A stretch of DNA of 64,000 bases from Methanobrevibacter sp. V74. GTDB taxonomy: Archaea > Methanobacteriota > Methanobacteria > Methanobacteriales > Methanobacteriaceae. The stretch covers positions 204,001 to 268,000 of the forward strand of contig NZ_CAUJAN010000004.1 in the NCBI RefSeq assembly GCF_963082495.1, read 5' to 3'. Below, piece after piece: positions 29,192 through 39,654 of this stretch (its first letter is position 1; each line of letters begins with the position of its first letter). The notes beneath the pieces are model-generated. The model searched no databases. It had not been told where the DNA came from and was given only the letters and a program-made list of their open reading frames with translations. A program made the position numbers and the translations under genes.

Positions 29192-31876
29192 TTAACTACC
29201 TGCTTTTGTATTATTGAAGTTTACTTTGAATAACATTACACCGCTTTCAGTGTGTACTGGCTCAAATATTTTTTGGCCCGAACCTCCAAGTAGGTATAAC
29301 TTAGTAAACATGGAATCGGTAAGTTCATTACTCATCAAGATTGGAGTATACTCGTTATTTTGTGCCATTACAAACAAAGTATAATTACCATCACTAGCAC
29401 CTTTAATGGATTCATTCTTCATAACATATCCGTTTTCGATTAAAATTAACTTGGATGCTTTTAATGGATTATATTCACTACCATTAACTTCAATTGGTTT
29501 GCCTGTGTCGGTGTAAACTGATTCAACATGAACATTGGTAGTGTTATTGCCGTTACCCCTTTCAATTACAGCATTTACTGTCATGCCTTGGTCTTCAAGT
29601 AATCGTACCTTAGCAGAATGTCCTGCAGTTACTTTCGCTGAATCATATGGCACATAGTAGTTGTAGTTTTCGGAAGATTGGTTTTTAAAGTTCCATGCAC
29701 CAAAGTAACTCCACCATCCAGCTTTTTGAAGCATGTCTGAAGATGCGACAAATATCACAGGCCTTATCTTGCTTGGGTGAGTATATTTAACCGTTTGTTT
29801 AGCTTCAGCTGAAGTCAAATCATATTTACTGATTAATGTTTTTTGAGCATTTTCTTTAGTCATTGGCAGAATATCTATAAGTATCTTGGTTGTTTTACCT
29901 GTGCTGCCTGTTACATTTACTAAATACTCATCGGCCAAGGTACCGGTTGAATCCAGCATTCTAAATATGCCTGCAGACAATTCTAAATCCCCAGTAGTCA
30001 TAGCCTGACCCAGCCAGAAAGCGCGTTCCCCTGACTGGGAACCTCCATCGAATGTTACCTGTCTATCAGCAGCAACCTCAAAGAGGTAACCAAAGTCCCA
30101 CCAGGATGTAAGTACAGTATCTTTAGGTTGAGTTTCATTAACCCATTCAAGTGCATTCCACATGTAATCATTTGTACCCGGAACAACATTTTCTGAAGTT
30201 TGATAAGCTCCGCAGACAACAGGAGTAATTAATGCAAGTACTACAACACAGATTAACACATATTTTTTAACCGGAACATAATTTTTATCTGCAGAGTTAG
30301 ATTTAAGAGCATAAATACTAACTAAACCGATGGCAGCAATTGCAGCAAATGCTAAAATACCATAAGTCTTGTTGATTGTTGCAAGTGGCACACCCACTAA
30401 AAATCCGCAGAATGCTGTGCTTACTGCTAACAATTTATCATTGTTAAGTCTGAATTTAATATAATCATAAGCATAACCAACAAATACTCCTGCTAAAAGT
30501 GCAAACGGCAATACGATTGTGGTAATAAATCTTGAACCTTGGTTAACCGCTAAAGCAGTTACTACTACCCATACAACAAATAATGTTGCATATAATACGG
30601 TTAAACGTTTATTTGATAAAATTGGATCGTCCCCACCGAATTTTAAATCGGTAAGTGCAAGTTTGAATTTGCGACTGTCATCTAGTTTTTTAGCTGCAGA
30701 TAATCTTTGACCTTTTTGAGGCTTTTCATTAACAACAGGTCTTTGACTTGAATTTCTGAATTTCCAAGCCCTTATAACTAAAATGACCAATACTGCAAGA
30801 GCTGCAAAGAATACTGCAATACCTCCGATACCATTTATGAAACCTTCGGTGTTTGCTAAAAACATTGAAGTCATTCCAGAACCTAACATATTAGGTGCTT
30901 GCATCTCTGCAACAGAAATGAGTACATTCGGGAATCCTCCTACAACAACAGATGCAGATTGTAAGCTTAATAAGCTAAATACTCTTGAAAATATTCCTAA
31001 AACACCACCAACACCTTTAAATATTGCAAGACCTGCAAAACCGACAATACCCATAAGTACAATAGACTGCAGTTCTTTATTATGAATCAGCCATTGACCT
31101 TTACTGTCATATAATTCTTTATCCTCATCAACCTTGAATATGAATGTTGCAATTAAATATATTACTGCAAACAATCCCATCATCGCAACGTAAAAGATCC
31201 ATCCTGTCCATTGAATAGAAAATAGTCCGATTGAGATAATTGAAAGTGCTGCAAAGACTACTTTCCAAATCCAATTATCACTTCTAATTGATTCTACAAA
31301 GAAGAATATGAATAAAAGTGAAAATATGTAATAGAACATATCTGTATCGAAAAATCCTGGGAACGTGTGCGCAAAGTAGTTCGGAGCAAGCGCAATAATC
31401 AATGTTGCAACTATTGCCCCATAATCGTTAGTTATCCTTCTTGAAAATATAAATGCCGGAATTACACATAATGTTGATATAATCGCTCCTGTCCAAAATG
31501 CAACTTCTTTAACGGAGTAATCTCCAAAGAAAGTATTAACTACACCATGTAACCATGATGTCAAATAGACAATACCCAACTCATAATCAATTTCATTTCC
31601 TGTTGGGGCATACCTATGCATATCCCATTCACTACCATTTATAATTTTATCTCCCACATAACCATGATCTACATAATCATTAGTCAACCTGTAGTTATAA
31701 TATGAATCCATTTCACTGAAATAAGGAAGACCAGATGAATCGGTGTATAAAGCTTTACCTTCATCATCAAAGTAATGTAAATCAGCTGCAGGAACTTTTA
31801 ATGCAAAAACAACAGCTAAAAGAATTAAAACAATGATAATTCCTTTACCTACTGTTAATAAAGTTTCTCTGTTCAT
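29192..31876 (-). CDS. aglB: Oligosaccharyltransferase STT3/AglB
   Basis: An 894-aa membrane enzyme that transfers the lipid-linked glycan to Asn of exported proteins. About 11-13 transmembrane helices fill the N-terminal half. The first extracellular loop has the DxD motif in FFDTDMFYY (about 177). The catalytic WWDYG-type motif appears as TSWWDFGYLF at about 590. A long soluble C-terminal domain follows. This is the expected length for methanogen AglB. It links the N-glycosylation system to the surface-glycan genes 4 kb away, but no AglB accessory genes adjoin it. Confidence 0.93.
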   Translation of the reverse strand: MNRETLLTVGKGIIIVLILLAVVFALKVPAADLHYFDDEGKALYTDSSGLPYFSEMDSYYNYRLTNDYVDHGYVGDKIINGSEWDMHRYAPTGNEIDYELGIVYLTSWLHGVVNTFFGDYSVKEVAFWTGAIISTLCVIPAFIFSRRITNDYGAIVATLIIALAPNYFAHTFPGFFDTDMFYYIFSLLFIFFFVESIRSDNWIWKVVFAALSIISIGLFSIQWTGWIFYVAMMGLFAVIYLIATFIFKVDEDKELYDSKGQWLIHNKELQSIVLMGIVGFAGLAIFKGVGGVLGIFSRVFSLLSLQSASVVVGGFPNVLISVAEMQAPNMLGSGMTSMFLANTEGFINGIGGIAVFFAALAVLVILVIRAWKFRNSSQRPVVNEKPQKGQRLSAAKKLDDSRKFKLALTDLKFGGDDPILSNKRLTVLYATLFVVWVVVTALAVNQGSRFITTIVLPFALLAGVFVGYAYDYIKFRLNNDKLLAVSTAFCGFLVGVPLATINKTYGILAFAAIAAIGLVSIYALKSNSADKNYVPVKKYVLICVVVLALITPVVCGAYQTSENVVPGTNDYMWNALEWVNETQPKDTVLTSWWDFGYLFEVAADRQVTFDGGSQSGERAFWLGQAMTTGDLELSAGIFRMLDSTGTLADEYLVNVTGSTGKTTKILIDILPMTKENAQKTLISKYDLTSAEAKQTVKYTHPSKIRPVIFVASSDMLQKAGWWSYFGAWNFKNQSSENYNYYVPYDSAKVTAGHSAKVRLLEDQGMTVNAVIERGNGNNTTNVHVESVYTDTGKPIEVNGSEYNPLKASKLILIENGYVMKNESIKGASDGNYTLFVMAQNNEYTPILMSNELTDSMFTKLYLLGGSGQKIFEPVHTESGVMLFKVNFNNTKAGS

Positions 31877-32019
31877 TAAAATCCTCTGTCTAATTTATTA
31901 TTAATTTAAAATCAAAATTATAAGAAAATAAAAATAATTTCAAGCAATGTGAAAAAATATTTTTATTGAGTTATATATTTAACTTTACTATTATTAAAAG
32001 ATTATGTAATCCCACACGG

Positions 32020-32043
32020 CTCTTTCAAAAACTTGTGTGATTT
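32020..32043 (+). repeat. IS left inverted repeat
   Basis: Starts CTCTTTCAAAAACTTGTGTG and is an exact inverted copy of 33374-33397 over 24 bp. Two solo relatives with the same first 15 bases or nearly so occur at 10855 and 60977. Confidence 0.85.
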
Positions 32044-33373
32044 TTTTCTTTTTCATTATTTATGTTCCAATAATTTAGTTTTAGCATGAATCTTGTTAAA
32101 AGTCCTTGTTTTATCTTCATTGTTCTTTTTATATGTTTTGGGAATACTTTTTGGAAGATGTTTTCGATTTTATTGTTTGTTGATGGAATATTCGTGTTTT
32201 CAAGGTGGTTCGTTAATTTTTTAAAGTTGGGAATGATGAATTTCCATAGGATTTTGTATTGTGAAGTTGTTTGGAGGGTATTTTTTTATCAATTAACATG
32301 TCACGTAGTTTTTTAGCATCATCGAGTGTTTCTGCATCCAATATTTTTATAAATGTCTTGTTTTAATTCTGTTAAGATTTCTTTTTCTTCATCTGTTAGT
32401 TGGTTTTTATTAAAATAGTCTTTAAATCTTTTTATGTTTTGTTTCACGTGAAATTTGCAGAAATGATGTTTTACTTTTAGTTTATCTATTGCTTCTCGAT
32501 ATTCATGTTTTAAGTCTGTTTCCTATTGATATTTTTCTTTTGATTTCTTAGTGATTCGTTTAAGAATTGATAAATGGTCTTGGAATCTTCTGATTCGACT
32601 AATTTGACTGAAACTAAAGTATTCAGTTTAACGTCGAATAATGCTAAAAATATAATATCCAAATCCCATTAATTTTAACCCAAAGACTGTCGAATAAATA
32701 ATAAACCATAAATAAGTCCAATTTGGATAGTTAAATTGATAATTTGAGTTTTAATAATATGTTTTCTATGCTTTGGTGTGAGATTTCGATGTTGTGTTGA
32801 TTTTTTAAGTCAAATCGTATTTTGTGGGAGCCCTGCACCATAAAATTTGATATAAATTTTCAATACACTCAACAACCAGTAATGTAATATTAGAATTAGA
32901 ATAAACAAGTGAAGATAAATTAGTATATAAAAAAAACTTTACCGCATTTTTTTGCATTTATATTTTTGAATAGTACAAATTTGTTCTCCAATTCTTAAAA
33001 AAATATTAGTTTCCTTTCGTAAGTTCCATTTTTAACAGCATCTTTTGATTTACAACTTGGATAAAATACTAATTCTATTTTTCAAAATAAGTTTTTTCCT
33101 CTTTTTTTCCAGTCTAATATAGATTATCAGCAATATTTTTCACAACCAAATCGAGAAAGATCATCATATTGACGGAATTCAGAAAAAACTCTGGAATAAA
33201 ATCGGAAAGTTTATATTCTTTTAACTCCATACAATCATATGGAGCTTTAATATTCTTATTAGACATATTAATATTTAAGTTCCACCTTATATATTAATTC
33301 TACTACTTTTAAATTAAAAATAAAGAAAAAATTAAACGAAAAAATTTCGTGACTCAAAAACTAGTAAAAATTC

Positions 33374-33397
33374 AAATCACACAAGTTTTTGAAAGAG
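33374..33397 (-). repeat. IS right inverted repeat
   Basis: Perfect 24-bp inverted partner of the repeat at 32020-32043. The flanking TCCCACA on both sides suggests the element arrived by transposition with a 7-bp (or longer, now diverged) target duplication. Confidence 0.85.
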
Positions 33398-33430
33398 ACT
33401 CCCACAAAAAATAAGAAAAATTAAAAAAAT

Positions 33431-35602
33431 TTATTTTTTTAATTTGGATTCAAGTTCATCAACTGAACAAGTAAATCTGCATTTTGGAAATCCGCTACAA
33501 CCAATAAACTCACCATAACGCCCGGAACGTTTAAGAAGTGATTTACCACATTCTGGACATTCTCCAACCTCTTCAGGTTTATATGGTTCGGTTTTTTCCC
33601 TACCGCAATTAGGATCAAGACATGCCCTTTGTCTTGGTTTTCCAAATGATATTATTGGCAATCCACACTTCTCACATTTCTTTTTAAGGAAATTAGTTCC
33701 TTTTGGAATAGAATAAATTGTGGTGCAATCCGGATAATTAGCACATCCAACAAAAGAACTTTTAGTTTTTGGAGAATAACGTTTCACAAGATTTCCTCCA
33801 CAATTAGGACAAGTTCCAACAATGTTGCTTTCTTGATAAGACTCATATAATTTAGTTCCGATTTCTTTAGAATTTTTAGAAATATCCCCTAAAATTATAG
33901 TAACTTCTTTTTCTCCTTCTTTTATGATGTCTTGTCTTGAAGAAGTGTTTTTATCAATTCCATCAAGTTTGTTTTCAAATGAACGAGTAAGCTCTTCTGA
34001 AGTTAAATCATTACAATAAGTACTTAAAGTATCAATCATGTTAGTTCCAAGCTGATTAACCTCAATTTGCTTATCTCCAGTTATGTATTTTCTATCATAA
34101 AGCTTATCAATGATATCTGCACGAGTTGCTTTAGTACCCAGTTCTCTTTTTTCAAGTTCTTTAATTAAAGATGCTTGATTATATCTTGCAGGAGGTTTAG
34201 TTTCTTTTTCATCAGCAATTAATTTTAAAACTTTAACTACATCCCCTTCCTTAATATCTGGAAATTCGTCATTATCAATATTTCTAAAAGGATAATGCTC
34301 CATCCACCCTTTATGAGTAACCCTTCTTCTTTTAAATCTGAATTTTTCACCTTCAATTTCTAAAGTAGTATTCATTGTTTCAAATTTAGCCGCTTCAAAA
34401 AATACTGAAATAAACCTATAAACAATTAAATTGTAGATTTTACGATCATCTTTAGATAATCCTTGTGGCAAAATGCCAGTTGGATGGATTGCAGGGTGAG
34501 CTGCATCTTCTTTTTTACCATTGTTTGGTTTTATTTTAGAAGGTAATTGATCTATGTGTTGCTTGAACTCATTATCCCCAGATAATTGTTTAAATATGCT
34601 TTTAAAATCAAGACTTTCAGGCAATTTTTGAGAGGAAGTACGTGGATAAGATGTATAACCTGAAGTATAGAGATTTTGAGCTATAACCTGTGTTTTTTTA
34701 GGTGAAAATCCAAATACATTATAAGCTTCGCTTTGAAGGCCTCCTAAGTTAAATGGAACTGGTGGTTTGGTTGTTGAGTTAAATAAAGAAATTTTAGAAA
34801 CAGTTGCATCTTTTCCTCTGCATTTACTCATTATCTCTTCTGCACGGGTTTTATCAAATATTTTGCCATCAACATGATTGATTTCAATGTTGTCATCCTC
34901 AGAACCATTGATTAATGCTCTAATCAACCAATAAGGTTCAGGTATAAACTCTTTAATTTCGTTTTCACGCTCAACAAGAATAGATAATGTAGGTGTTTGC
35001 ACACGTCCCGCTGATAATTTTAAAAATCTATGTTTAGCATCACTTACAGACTTCATTAAAGCTTTTGATATATTTACACCAAAATAATAGTCTAAAACAT
35101 GCCTTGCAATACCAGTATCAACCTGATTCATGTCTAAATCGATTCTATTGTCATATGCTTCTAAAAGATCTTTTTTGGTTAAAGTGGAAAATTTCATTCT
35201 TGTGATTTTGCTGAGGTTTTCTTGACCACAGGCATATTTTAAAGCATTATAACCAATTAAGGTTCCTTCTGTATCATAATCACAAGCATGTATATAAGAT
35301 TCGGCATTCTTACCTAATTTTTTAATAGCTCTTACATAATCTTTAGTAAATCCACTTCCTTTTTTGTTTACCTCATATGCTGGAGCCCAATGAAGGTCAA
35401 AATAAACTTTATCTTTTGGATTATCTGGTGTTAGTGAGTAAAGATGCCCAACAGCAGATACCACAGTAATATCTTTTGAATCTTTCTTTAATTCCCAATA
35501 TTTAACTTTTTTATTATATATTTTCTTTTTAGCACTTGGAGAAAGTGCTTTTGCTATTTTTTCAGCTGATGTTGGCTTTTCACAAACTATTACTTCATGC
35601 AT
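33431..35602 (-). CDS. topA: DNA topoisomerase I (type IA)
   Basis: About 723 aa from [20 protein letters not shown]. The Toprim domain has EKPTSAEKI at the start and DYDTEG at about 106. The active-site Tyr lies in TSYPRTSSQ at about 318. Three or four zinc-ribbon modules fill the C-terminus (CPNCGGNL ... [23 protein letters not shown] ... CSGFPKC). It relaxes negatively supercoiled DNA. Start: the ATG at 35602 is preferred over a TTG seven codons upstream, because it matches the family and AAAGGT precedes it by about 12 nt. Confidence 0.94.
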   Translation of the reverse strand: MHEVIVCEKPTSAEKIAKALSPSAKKKIYNKKVKYWELKKDSKDITVVSAVGHLYSLTPDNPKDKVYFDLHWAPAYEVNKKGSGFTKDYVRAIKKLGKNAESYIHACDYDTEGTLIGYNALKYACGQENLSKITRMKFSTLTKKDLLEAYDNRIDLDMNQVDTGIARHVLDYYFGVNISKALMKSVSDAKHRFLKLSAGRVQTPTLSILVERENEIKEFIPEPYWLIRALINGSEDDNIEINHVDGKIFDKTRAEEIMSKCRGKDATVSKISLFNSTTKPPVPFNLGGLQSEAYNVFGFSPKKTQVIAQNLYTSGYTSYPRTSSQKLPESLDFKSIFKQLSGDNEFKQHIDQLPSKIKPNNGKKEDAAHPAIHPTGILPQGLSKDDRKIYNLIVYRFISVFFEAAKFETMNTTLEIEGEKFRFKRRRVTHKGWMEHYPFRNIDNDEFPDIKEGDVVKVLKLIADEKETKPPARYNQASLIKELEKRELGTKATRADIIDKLYDRKYITGDKQIEVNQLGTNMIDTLSTYCNDLTSEELTRSFENKLDGIDKNTSSRQDIIKEGEKEVTIILGDISKNSKEIGTKLYESYQESNIVGTCPNCGGNLVKRYSPKTKSSFVGCANYPDCTTIYSIPKGTNFLKKKCEKCGLPIISFGKPRQRACLDPNCGREKTEPYKPEEVGECPECGKSLLKRSGRYGEFIGCSGFPKCRFTCSVDELESKLKK

Positions 35603-35709
35603 TATACTCGTACCTTTCCTCAATTTTTATTAAATATATTTTAAAGAAATTTATTATATAAAAAGATTTTCATTAAATATTAAAAACAGTAATAAAATGT
35701 GTCATTTAC

Positions 35710-36552
35710 TTATTTAACATATTCCCCAAAATCTAAATGTTCAGTAATATGATTATATCTTTTTTCCTTAGGAGGCAAATCCATATAATTTCCATATAAA
35801 CTTTTCAATATACTATCATAGTTTTTAGGAGCATTTACTTCAATATTCTCAAATTTAAGTTTAATTATTTGATTAAAATCTTTTTTATAGTAGATTTGAG
35901 GATATTCGTCAGAAGTGGCCGAAATATCAAATACACATTTACAATTATCATCCTGATATTTTTTTAAAAAATTTAAACATCTTCTGTTAATAGTTTTAGG
36001 TTTTATTTTGAATAGATTAAGAATGTAATATCCAAAATGAGTAATTACTTTTGTTAAAAGAGGTAAATCCTCTAATTTAATTTTAGACATGATTAATAAT
36101 TTATTATAAAGAAATGATTTTTTTAGTTGATAAAATCTTTTAAATTTACCATTAGCCAAATCATCTAAAACAAAAATATCAATATTAATTCCAACATGAA
36201 ATTCAACTTGATTAACCCATTCCTCCTCAAAAAGAGTATTTTTAAGCATTAATTTTGAAAGCAAATGAAAATAATCTTCAGATGTTTCATTAGTTAATAA
36301 TTCATATTTATCATTTGGTGTAGAAAGAAAAATCTTTTTGAATTTTTCATAATCCTTTCTAAACATTACCACATCCAAATCATCATCCCATGGAATAAAA
36401 CCATTATGTCTAACTGCTCCTAAAAGCGAGCCTGCATAAATATAATAAGTTAAATTGTTTTTTTCACAAAATTTGATAAAATCTTTTAAAATCATTAACT
36501 CTAAATTTTGCAAATGTTTTAAAGTTTTATTATCATATTCTGTGTATTTCAA
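35710..36552 (-). CDS. LicD family phosphotransferase (LicD1)
   Basis: A 280-aa LicD protein, which typically moves a phosphocholine-like group from a CDP-activated donor to a glycan. The signature is YYIYAGSLLGAVRHNGFIPW then DDDLDVVMFRKDYEKF (residues about 36-70), and the C-terminal block is ENIEVNAPKNYDSILKSLYG. It is the last gene of a seven-gene phosphonate operon, 8 nt after the phosphonopyruvate decarboxylase gene. In this setting the transferred group is more likely a phosphonate alcohol or related head group than choline; that is inference. Confidence 0.85.
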   Translation of the reverse strand: MKYTEYDNKTLKHLQNLELMILKDFIKFCEKNNLTYYIYAGSLLGAVRHNGFIPWDDDLDVVMFRKDYEKFKKIFLSTPNDKYELLTNETSEDYFHLLSKLMLKNTLFEEEWVNQVEFHVGINIDIFVLDDLANGKFKRFYQLKKSFLYNKLLIMSKIKLEDLPLLTKVITHFGYYILNLFKIKPKTINRRCLNFLKKYQDDNCKCVFDISATSDEYPQIYYKKDFNQIIKLKFENIEVNAPKNYDSILKSLYGNYMDLPPKEKRYNHITEHLDFGEYVK

Positions 36553-36560
36553 TTAACCAC

Positions 36561-37679
36561 CTACTTATTTAAAAAGTCCATGAAATTTTCTTTATTTTCA
36601 ATTGCAGTTGTTGTTGGTCTTCCAAGGTCTTCTCTTGCACCAATTGAAGATTTTATTTCAATAAACGAAAGATTATTTGAAGATTTAACTTTATTAAGTT
36701 CATCATCTAACTCTTTAAAATTATCAACTGATGCAACATATGAATATCCACATGCTTTTGCAATATCAACTAGATTGATATTATTTGCTACAGTCGGCAT
36801 TCCTCCAACAGTTTCATGAGCTTCATTATTAATAACAATATGAACCAAATTATTAGGATGTATATTTCCAACAACTGCAACGGCTCCCATATGCATTAAA
36901 AGAGATCCATCACCATCAATACACCAAACTTTTTCATTAGGTTTATTTATAGCTACTCCTAAAGCAATAGAAGAAGTATGTCCCATTGAACCAACAGTTA
37001 AAAAATCATTTTGGTGAGATTGATTATTTCTTTCCCGTATTTCGAATAATTCCCTACTAGTCTTACCAGTAGTTGAAATAATTGGATTATCCTCAGTTAT
37101 TTTGATAATATGTTCAATAATTTCCTCTCTAATCATACCATTATCATTTTGATATTTTATTTCACCATCATAATATAAAGCACCTTTTTTAATTACAAAT
37201 GCAACTTGTTTACCCTTTTTAAGAACATTGTTATATTCATTCATAGTATTTTCAATTTCATCAATTGTTGTGTCTTTATCTATTGTGAAATTATCAATAT
37301 CCATTAAATCAAGTAATTTACAAGTAATCTCGCCTTGGTAAATGTGTTGAGGTTCATCATGAGTCTCTGGTTGTCCTCTCCAACCTATTATAAAAATAGC
37401 CGGAATTGCATATACATTATCATTTAAAAGTGATGCTACAGGATTAATAATATTGCCTTCACCACTATTTTGTAAATATATAACCGGAATTTTATCAGTT
37501 GCTAGATGATATCCTGCAGCAAGTGCAGTACAATTACCCTCATTTGCGGCAATAATATGGTGTTTTTCATCAATCCCATAAGTATTCATTAAATAATCAC
37601 ATAATGCTTTAAGTTGTGAATCTGGAACGCCCGTATAAAATTCGCAAGCTAAAACATCAACAAAATCTTCAACTTTCAT
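36561..37679 (-). CDS. ppd: Phosphonopyruvate decarboxylase
   Basis: A 372-aa TPP-dependent enzyme that drives the unfavourable PEP mutase step by converting phosphonopyruvate to phosphonoacetaldehyde and CO2. Visible are the N-terminal TPP Glu region (IIAANEGNCTALAAGYHLAT), GWRGQPETHDEPQHIYQG, and the C-terminal TPP-Mg motif GDGSLLMHMGAVAVVGN ... NNEAHETVGGMPT. The length fits Ppd, which is encoded here as a single chain. Its place in the same operon as PEP mutase makes the assignment firm. Confidence 0.92.
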   Translation of the reverse strand: MKVEDFVDVLACEFYTGVPDSQLKALCDYLMNTYGIDEKHHIIAANEGNCTALAAGYHLATDKIPVIYLQNSGEGNIINPVASLLNDNVYAIPAIFIIGWRGQPETHDEPQHIYQGEITCKLLDLMDIDNFTIDKDTTIDEIENTMNEYNNVLKKGKQVAFVIKKGALYYDGEIKYQNDNGMIREEIIEHIIKITEDNPIISTTGKTSRELFEIRERNNQSHQNDFLTVGSMGHTSSIALGVAINKPNEKVWCIDGDGSLLMHMGAVAVVGNIHPNNLVHIVINNEAHETVGGMPTVANNINLVDIAKACGYSYVASVDNFKELDDELNKVKSSNNLSFIEIKSSIGAREDLGRPTTTAIENKENFMDFLNK

Positions 37680-37691
37680 GTATTTGCCTTT

Positions 37692-38873
37692 TTATTTATT
37701 TAATTGTGGAGTGATAATTTCATCTATTAAGAAATTAGCTGTTTTTTCAATATCCTCATATTTAACTTCCTTTGGAAGATCCACTTTAAATACATTATCC
37801 ACTTTAGAAATTAAGTCATCAGTATAATATAGAGAACCATCTTTAATATCTTCTATACCATCTAAAGCTAGAGATTCACGGTTTGCTTTATCCATTTCAT
37901 CAAAACTAAATACTGATTCATCAATCCAAGCAGATATATTATCATCTTTATACCCTATGATTATAGGATATCCTCCAATATGTCCAAATACTCCTGGAGC
38001 AAACACTTTTTGGTTCTCACCAGTGCGTATTGCATCAATTATCGCTGATATAATGCGATAATTACTAGATGCATTCATCATATTTCTTTTTTGATCAACA
38101 GGCATGCTTATAGAACACATCTTATAAATATCATTATGAGGAATGTTTTGTTCTTCTCCATTATAATAAATTTTAAGAGGTAAATCTATACCTTCAGTTT
38201 GGCCTTCTTTACTTATGCAAACATCATGAAAATGTGCTGCTGCAAAATTAAAGTCTACATTCCAGAAATCATCAACTCCTAAAATATCTGCTACAGCAAA
38301 TTTCATTCTTGGAATTAAATGATTTAAATTACCACTTCCAAAGTCAGGATATGCTTTACCTGCACTTTTAATCCATGGAATAACCGCATCAGAATAAGAA
38401 GTGTTAATAACAATTGCATTAGTATCTACATTGTCACAAGCTTCCATTATATTTTTGGTGAATTTAATAGATAATGGAGTCCAAATACCATATGCTCTTA
38501 CATTATGCCATGATATACTTCCATATTTAATTCCCGCATATGCTCTACTTGAGTTAACAATGAAATCTGGATTATGTTTAGAAATCACTTTTTCAATTGA
38601 TTTTATATCATTTAAATCCACATTACCTTCAATTTCAATTTGTGATTTGTTAACTTCACGTATTAAGCTTGCAACTCTAACAATGTTAACATCAGATTGC
38701 ATTTTTTCAGTATTTCTTCCAACAACGACTAATTTTATTGCAGAATCATTTTTACCTACTAAAAAATCTAATAAATAGGTTCCGACACTTCCTAAACCTA
38801 TTATCATGATTGTTATTTCATTATTATTTACATTTTCTTCAACTATTTTTAATCTTTCATCTAATGATTTCAT
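37692..38873 (-). CDS. Rossmann-fold dehydrogenase, phosphonate operon
   Basis: A 393-aa protein with an N-terminal NAD(P)-binding Rossmann motif (ITIMIIGLGSVGTYLLDFLVG, GxGxxG) and VVGRNTEKM, the usual end of the second strand. The rest (NSSRAYAGIKYGSISW, NTSYSDAVIPWI, FAAAHFHDVCISKEGQ, GGYPIIIGYKDD) is not a family I can name. It lies between the nucleotidyltransferase (1-nt gap) and Ppd (12-nt gap), with GGAGGG before its ATG. Its place suggests it acts on phosphonoacetaldehyde or a later intermediate, for instance reducing it to 2-hydroxyethylphosphonate. Confidence 0.6.
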   Translation of the reverse strand: MKSLDERLKIVEENVNNNEITIMIIGLGSVGTYLLDFLVGKNDSAIKLVVVGRNTEKMQSDVNIVRVASLIREVNKSQIEIEGNVDLNDIKSIEKVISKHNPDFIVNSSRAYAGIKYGSISWHNVRAYGIWTPLSIKFTKNIMEACDNVDTNAIVINTSYSDAVIPWIKSAGKAYPDFGSGNLNHLIPRMKFAVADILGVDDFWNVDFNFAAAHFHDVCISKEGQTEGIDLPLKIYYNGEEQNIPHNDIYKMCSISMPVDQKRNMMNASSNYRIISAIIDAIRTGENQKVFAPGVFGHIGGYPIIIGYKDDNISAWIDESVFSFDEMDKANRESLALDGIEDIKDGSLYYTDDLISKVDNVFKVDLPKEVKYEDIEKTANFLIDEIITPQLNK

Positions 38874-38874
38874 A

Positions 38875-39654
38875 TTATTCCCTCCAGTATTTTTTTATTA
38901 ATTTATAATCTTCCCTAGTATTACAATTTACCCAACGTCTTAATCCAATTAGTTCAATTTCCTCATTATTTTCAACTAAATCCAAATATTTTTGAATTAT
39001 ACCTAAATTAGTGTCTTCAATTAAATATTTTTTAAAATAATCATTTGCTATTTTTAGCAAATCCATATCTTGGAATTTCCATATTTGACCTGAATTAAAA
39101 ATTGCTTTAAATGGTTCATTTATAGTTAAATTTCCATGATCACTATTAAATAAGTAATTATATTCATTATTATCATTTTGATATAAAACTACTGCTTTAT
39201 TTGAGTAAATTACTTCATGATTAAATGTTAAAACATTTTTATTTGACTTTACAATATTCAAAAAGGATTCATTATCAACATCTAAGTCTCCTTCAACAAA
39301 TAGAATCTCATTAATATTTTCAAAATTAGTTAAAGCCTCTTTAATTCCAATATATAAGCTATAACCTGATTTTAAATCATCATAATGATTATTCATAAAT
39401 AATAAAATTTTATCTTTAAAATCTTTGGGAATATTTTGAGAAATATAACTCACTAAATCATCAAATTTAAATCCCCCTACAATTATGATTTTATCATAAT
39501 CTGAGACTTTTTCAATTAATTGATAAAGTAAAGTAAATTTAGGATTATCTTCCCAATACAAACATTTTAGAACTTTATTTTCCTCTGAAATATCTTTATT
39601 AAAACGACTAGAAATTCCAGCAACAGTTATAATAGCTATTTTCAAACAATCCAC
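38875..39654 (-). CDS. NTP transferase (LicC/PntC-like)
   Basis: A 259-aa nucleotidyltransferase. The N-terminal IAIITVAGISSRFNKDI carries the G-x-S-x-RF nucleotide loop and a nearby Lys (NKVLKCL) of sugar-phosphate/LicC-type cytidylyltransferases. A second motif, ILFVEGDLDVDNESF, gives the metal-binding Asp. It probably makes a CMP-phosphonate or CDP-alcohol from CTP. Start: the gene overlaps the epimerase stop. A TTG at 39645 (MKIAIITVAG) with GGTGG 6 nt upstream is a good alternative to the GTG at 39654. Confidence 0.7.
   Translation of the reverse strand: MDCLKIAIITVAGISSRFNKDISEENKVLKCLYWEDNPKFTLLYQLIEKVSDYDKIIIVGGFKFDDLVSYISQNIPKDFKDKILLFMNNHYDDLKSGYSLYIGIKEALTNFENINEILFVEGDLDVDNESFLNIVKSNKNVLTFNHEVIYSNKAVVLYQNDNNEYNYLFNSDHGNLTINEPFKAIFNSGQIWKFQDMDLLKIANDYFKKYLIEDTNLGIIQKYLDLVENNEEIELIGLRRWVNCNTREDYKLIKKYWRE

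Larger units (their letters stand above)
32017..33399 (-). mobile_element. ISM1-like insertion sequence remnant
   Basis: Bounded by 24-bp perfect inverted repeats (32020-32043 and 33374-33397) and a likely 7-bp target duplication TCCCACA on each side (32010-32016, 33400-33406). The minus strand holds a transposase in broken frames: ALFDVKLNTLVSVKLVESED, KVKHHFCKFHVKQNIKRF, LWKFIIPNFKKLTNHLEN, then NIPSTNNKIENIFQKVFPKH. This recalls the ISM1/ISNCY transposase of methanobrevibacters. Stops and frameshifts make it inactive, but the intact ends mean it could still be moved by a related enzyme. It separates aglB from topA. Confidence 0.75.

Noticed and set aside
32086-32316. Plus-strand 76-aa hydrophobic ORF in the IS remnant
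   Set aside because: It is antisense to the transposase fragment with ISM1-like motifs, and its Phe/Leu-rich make-up reflects reversed Lys/Asn codons.
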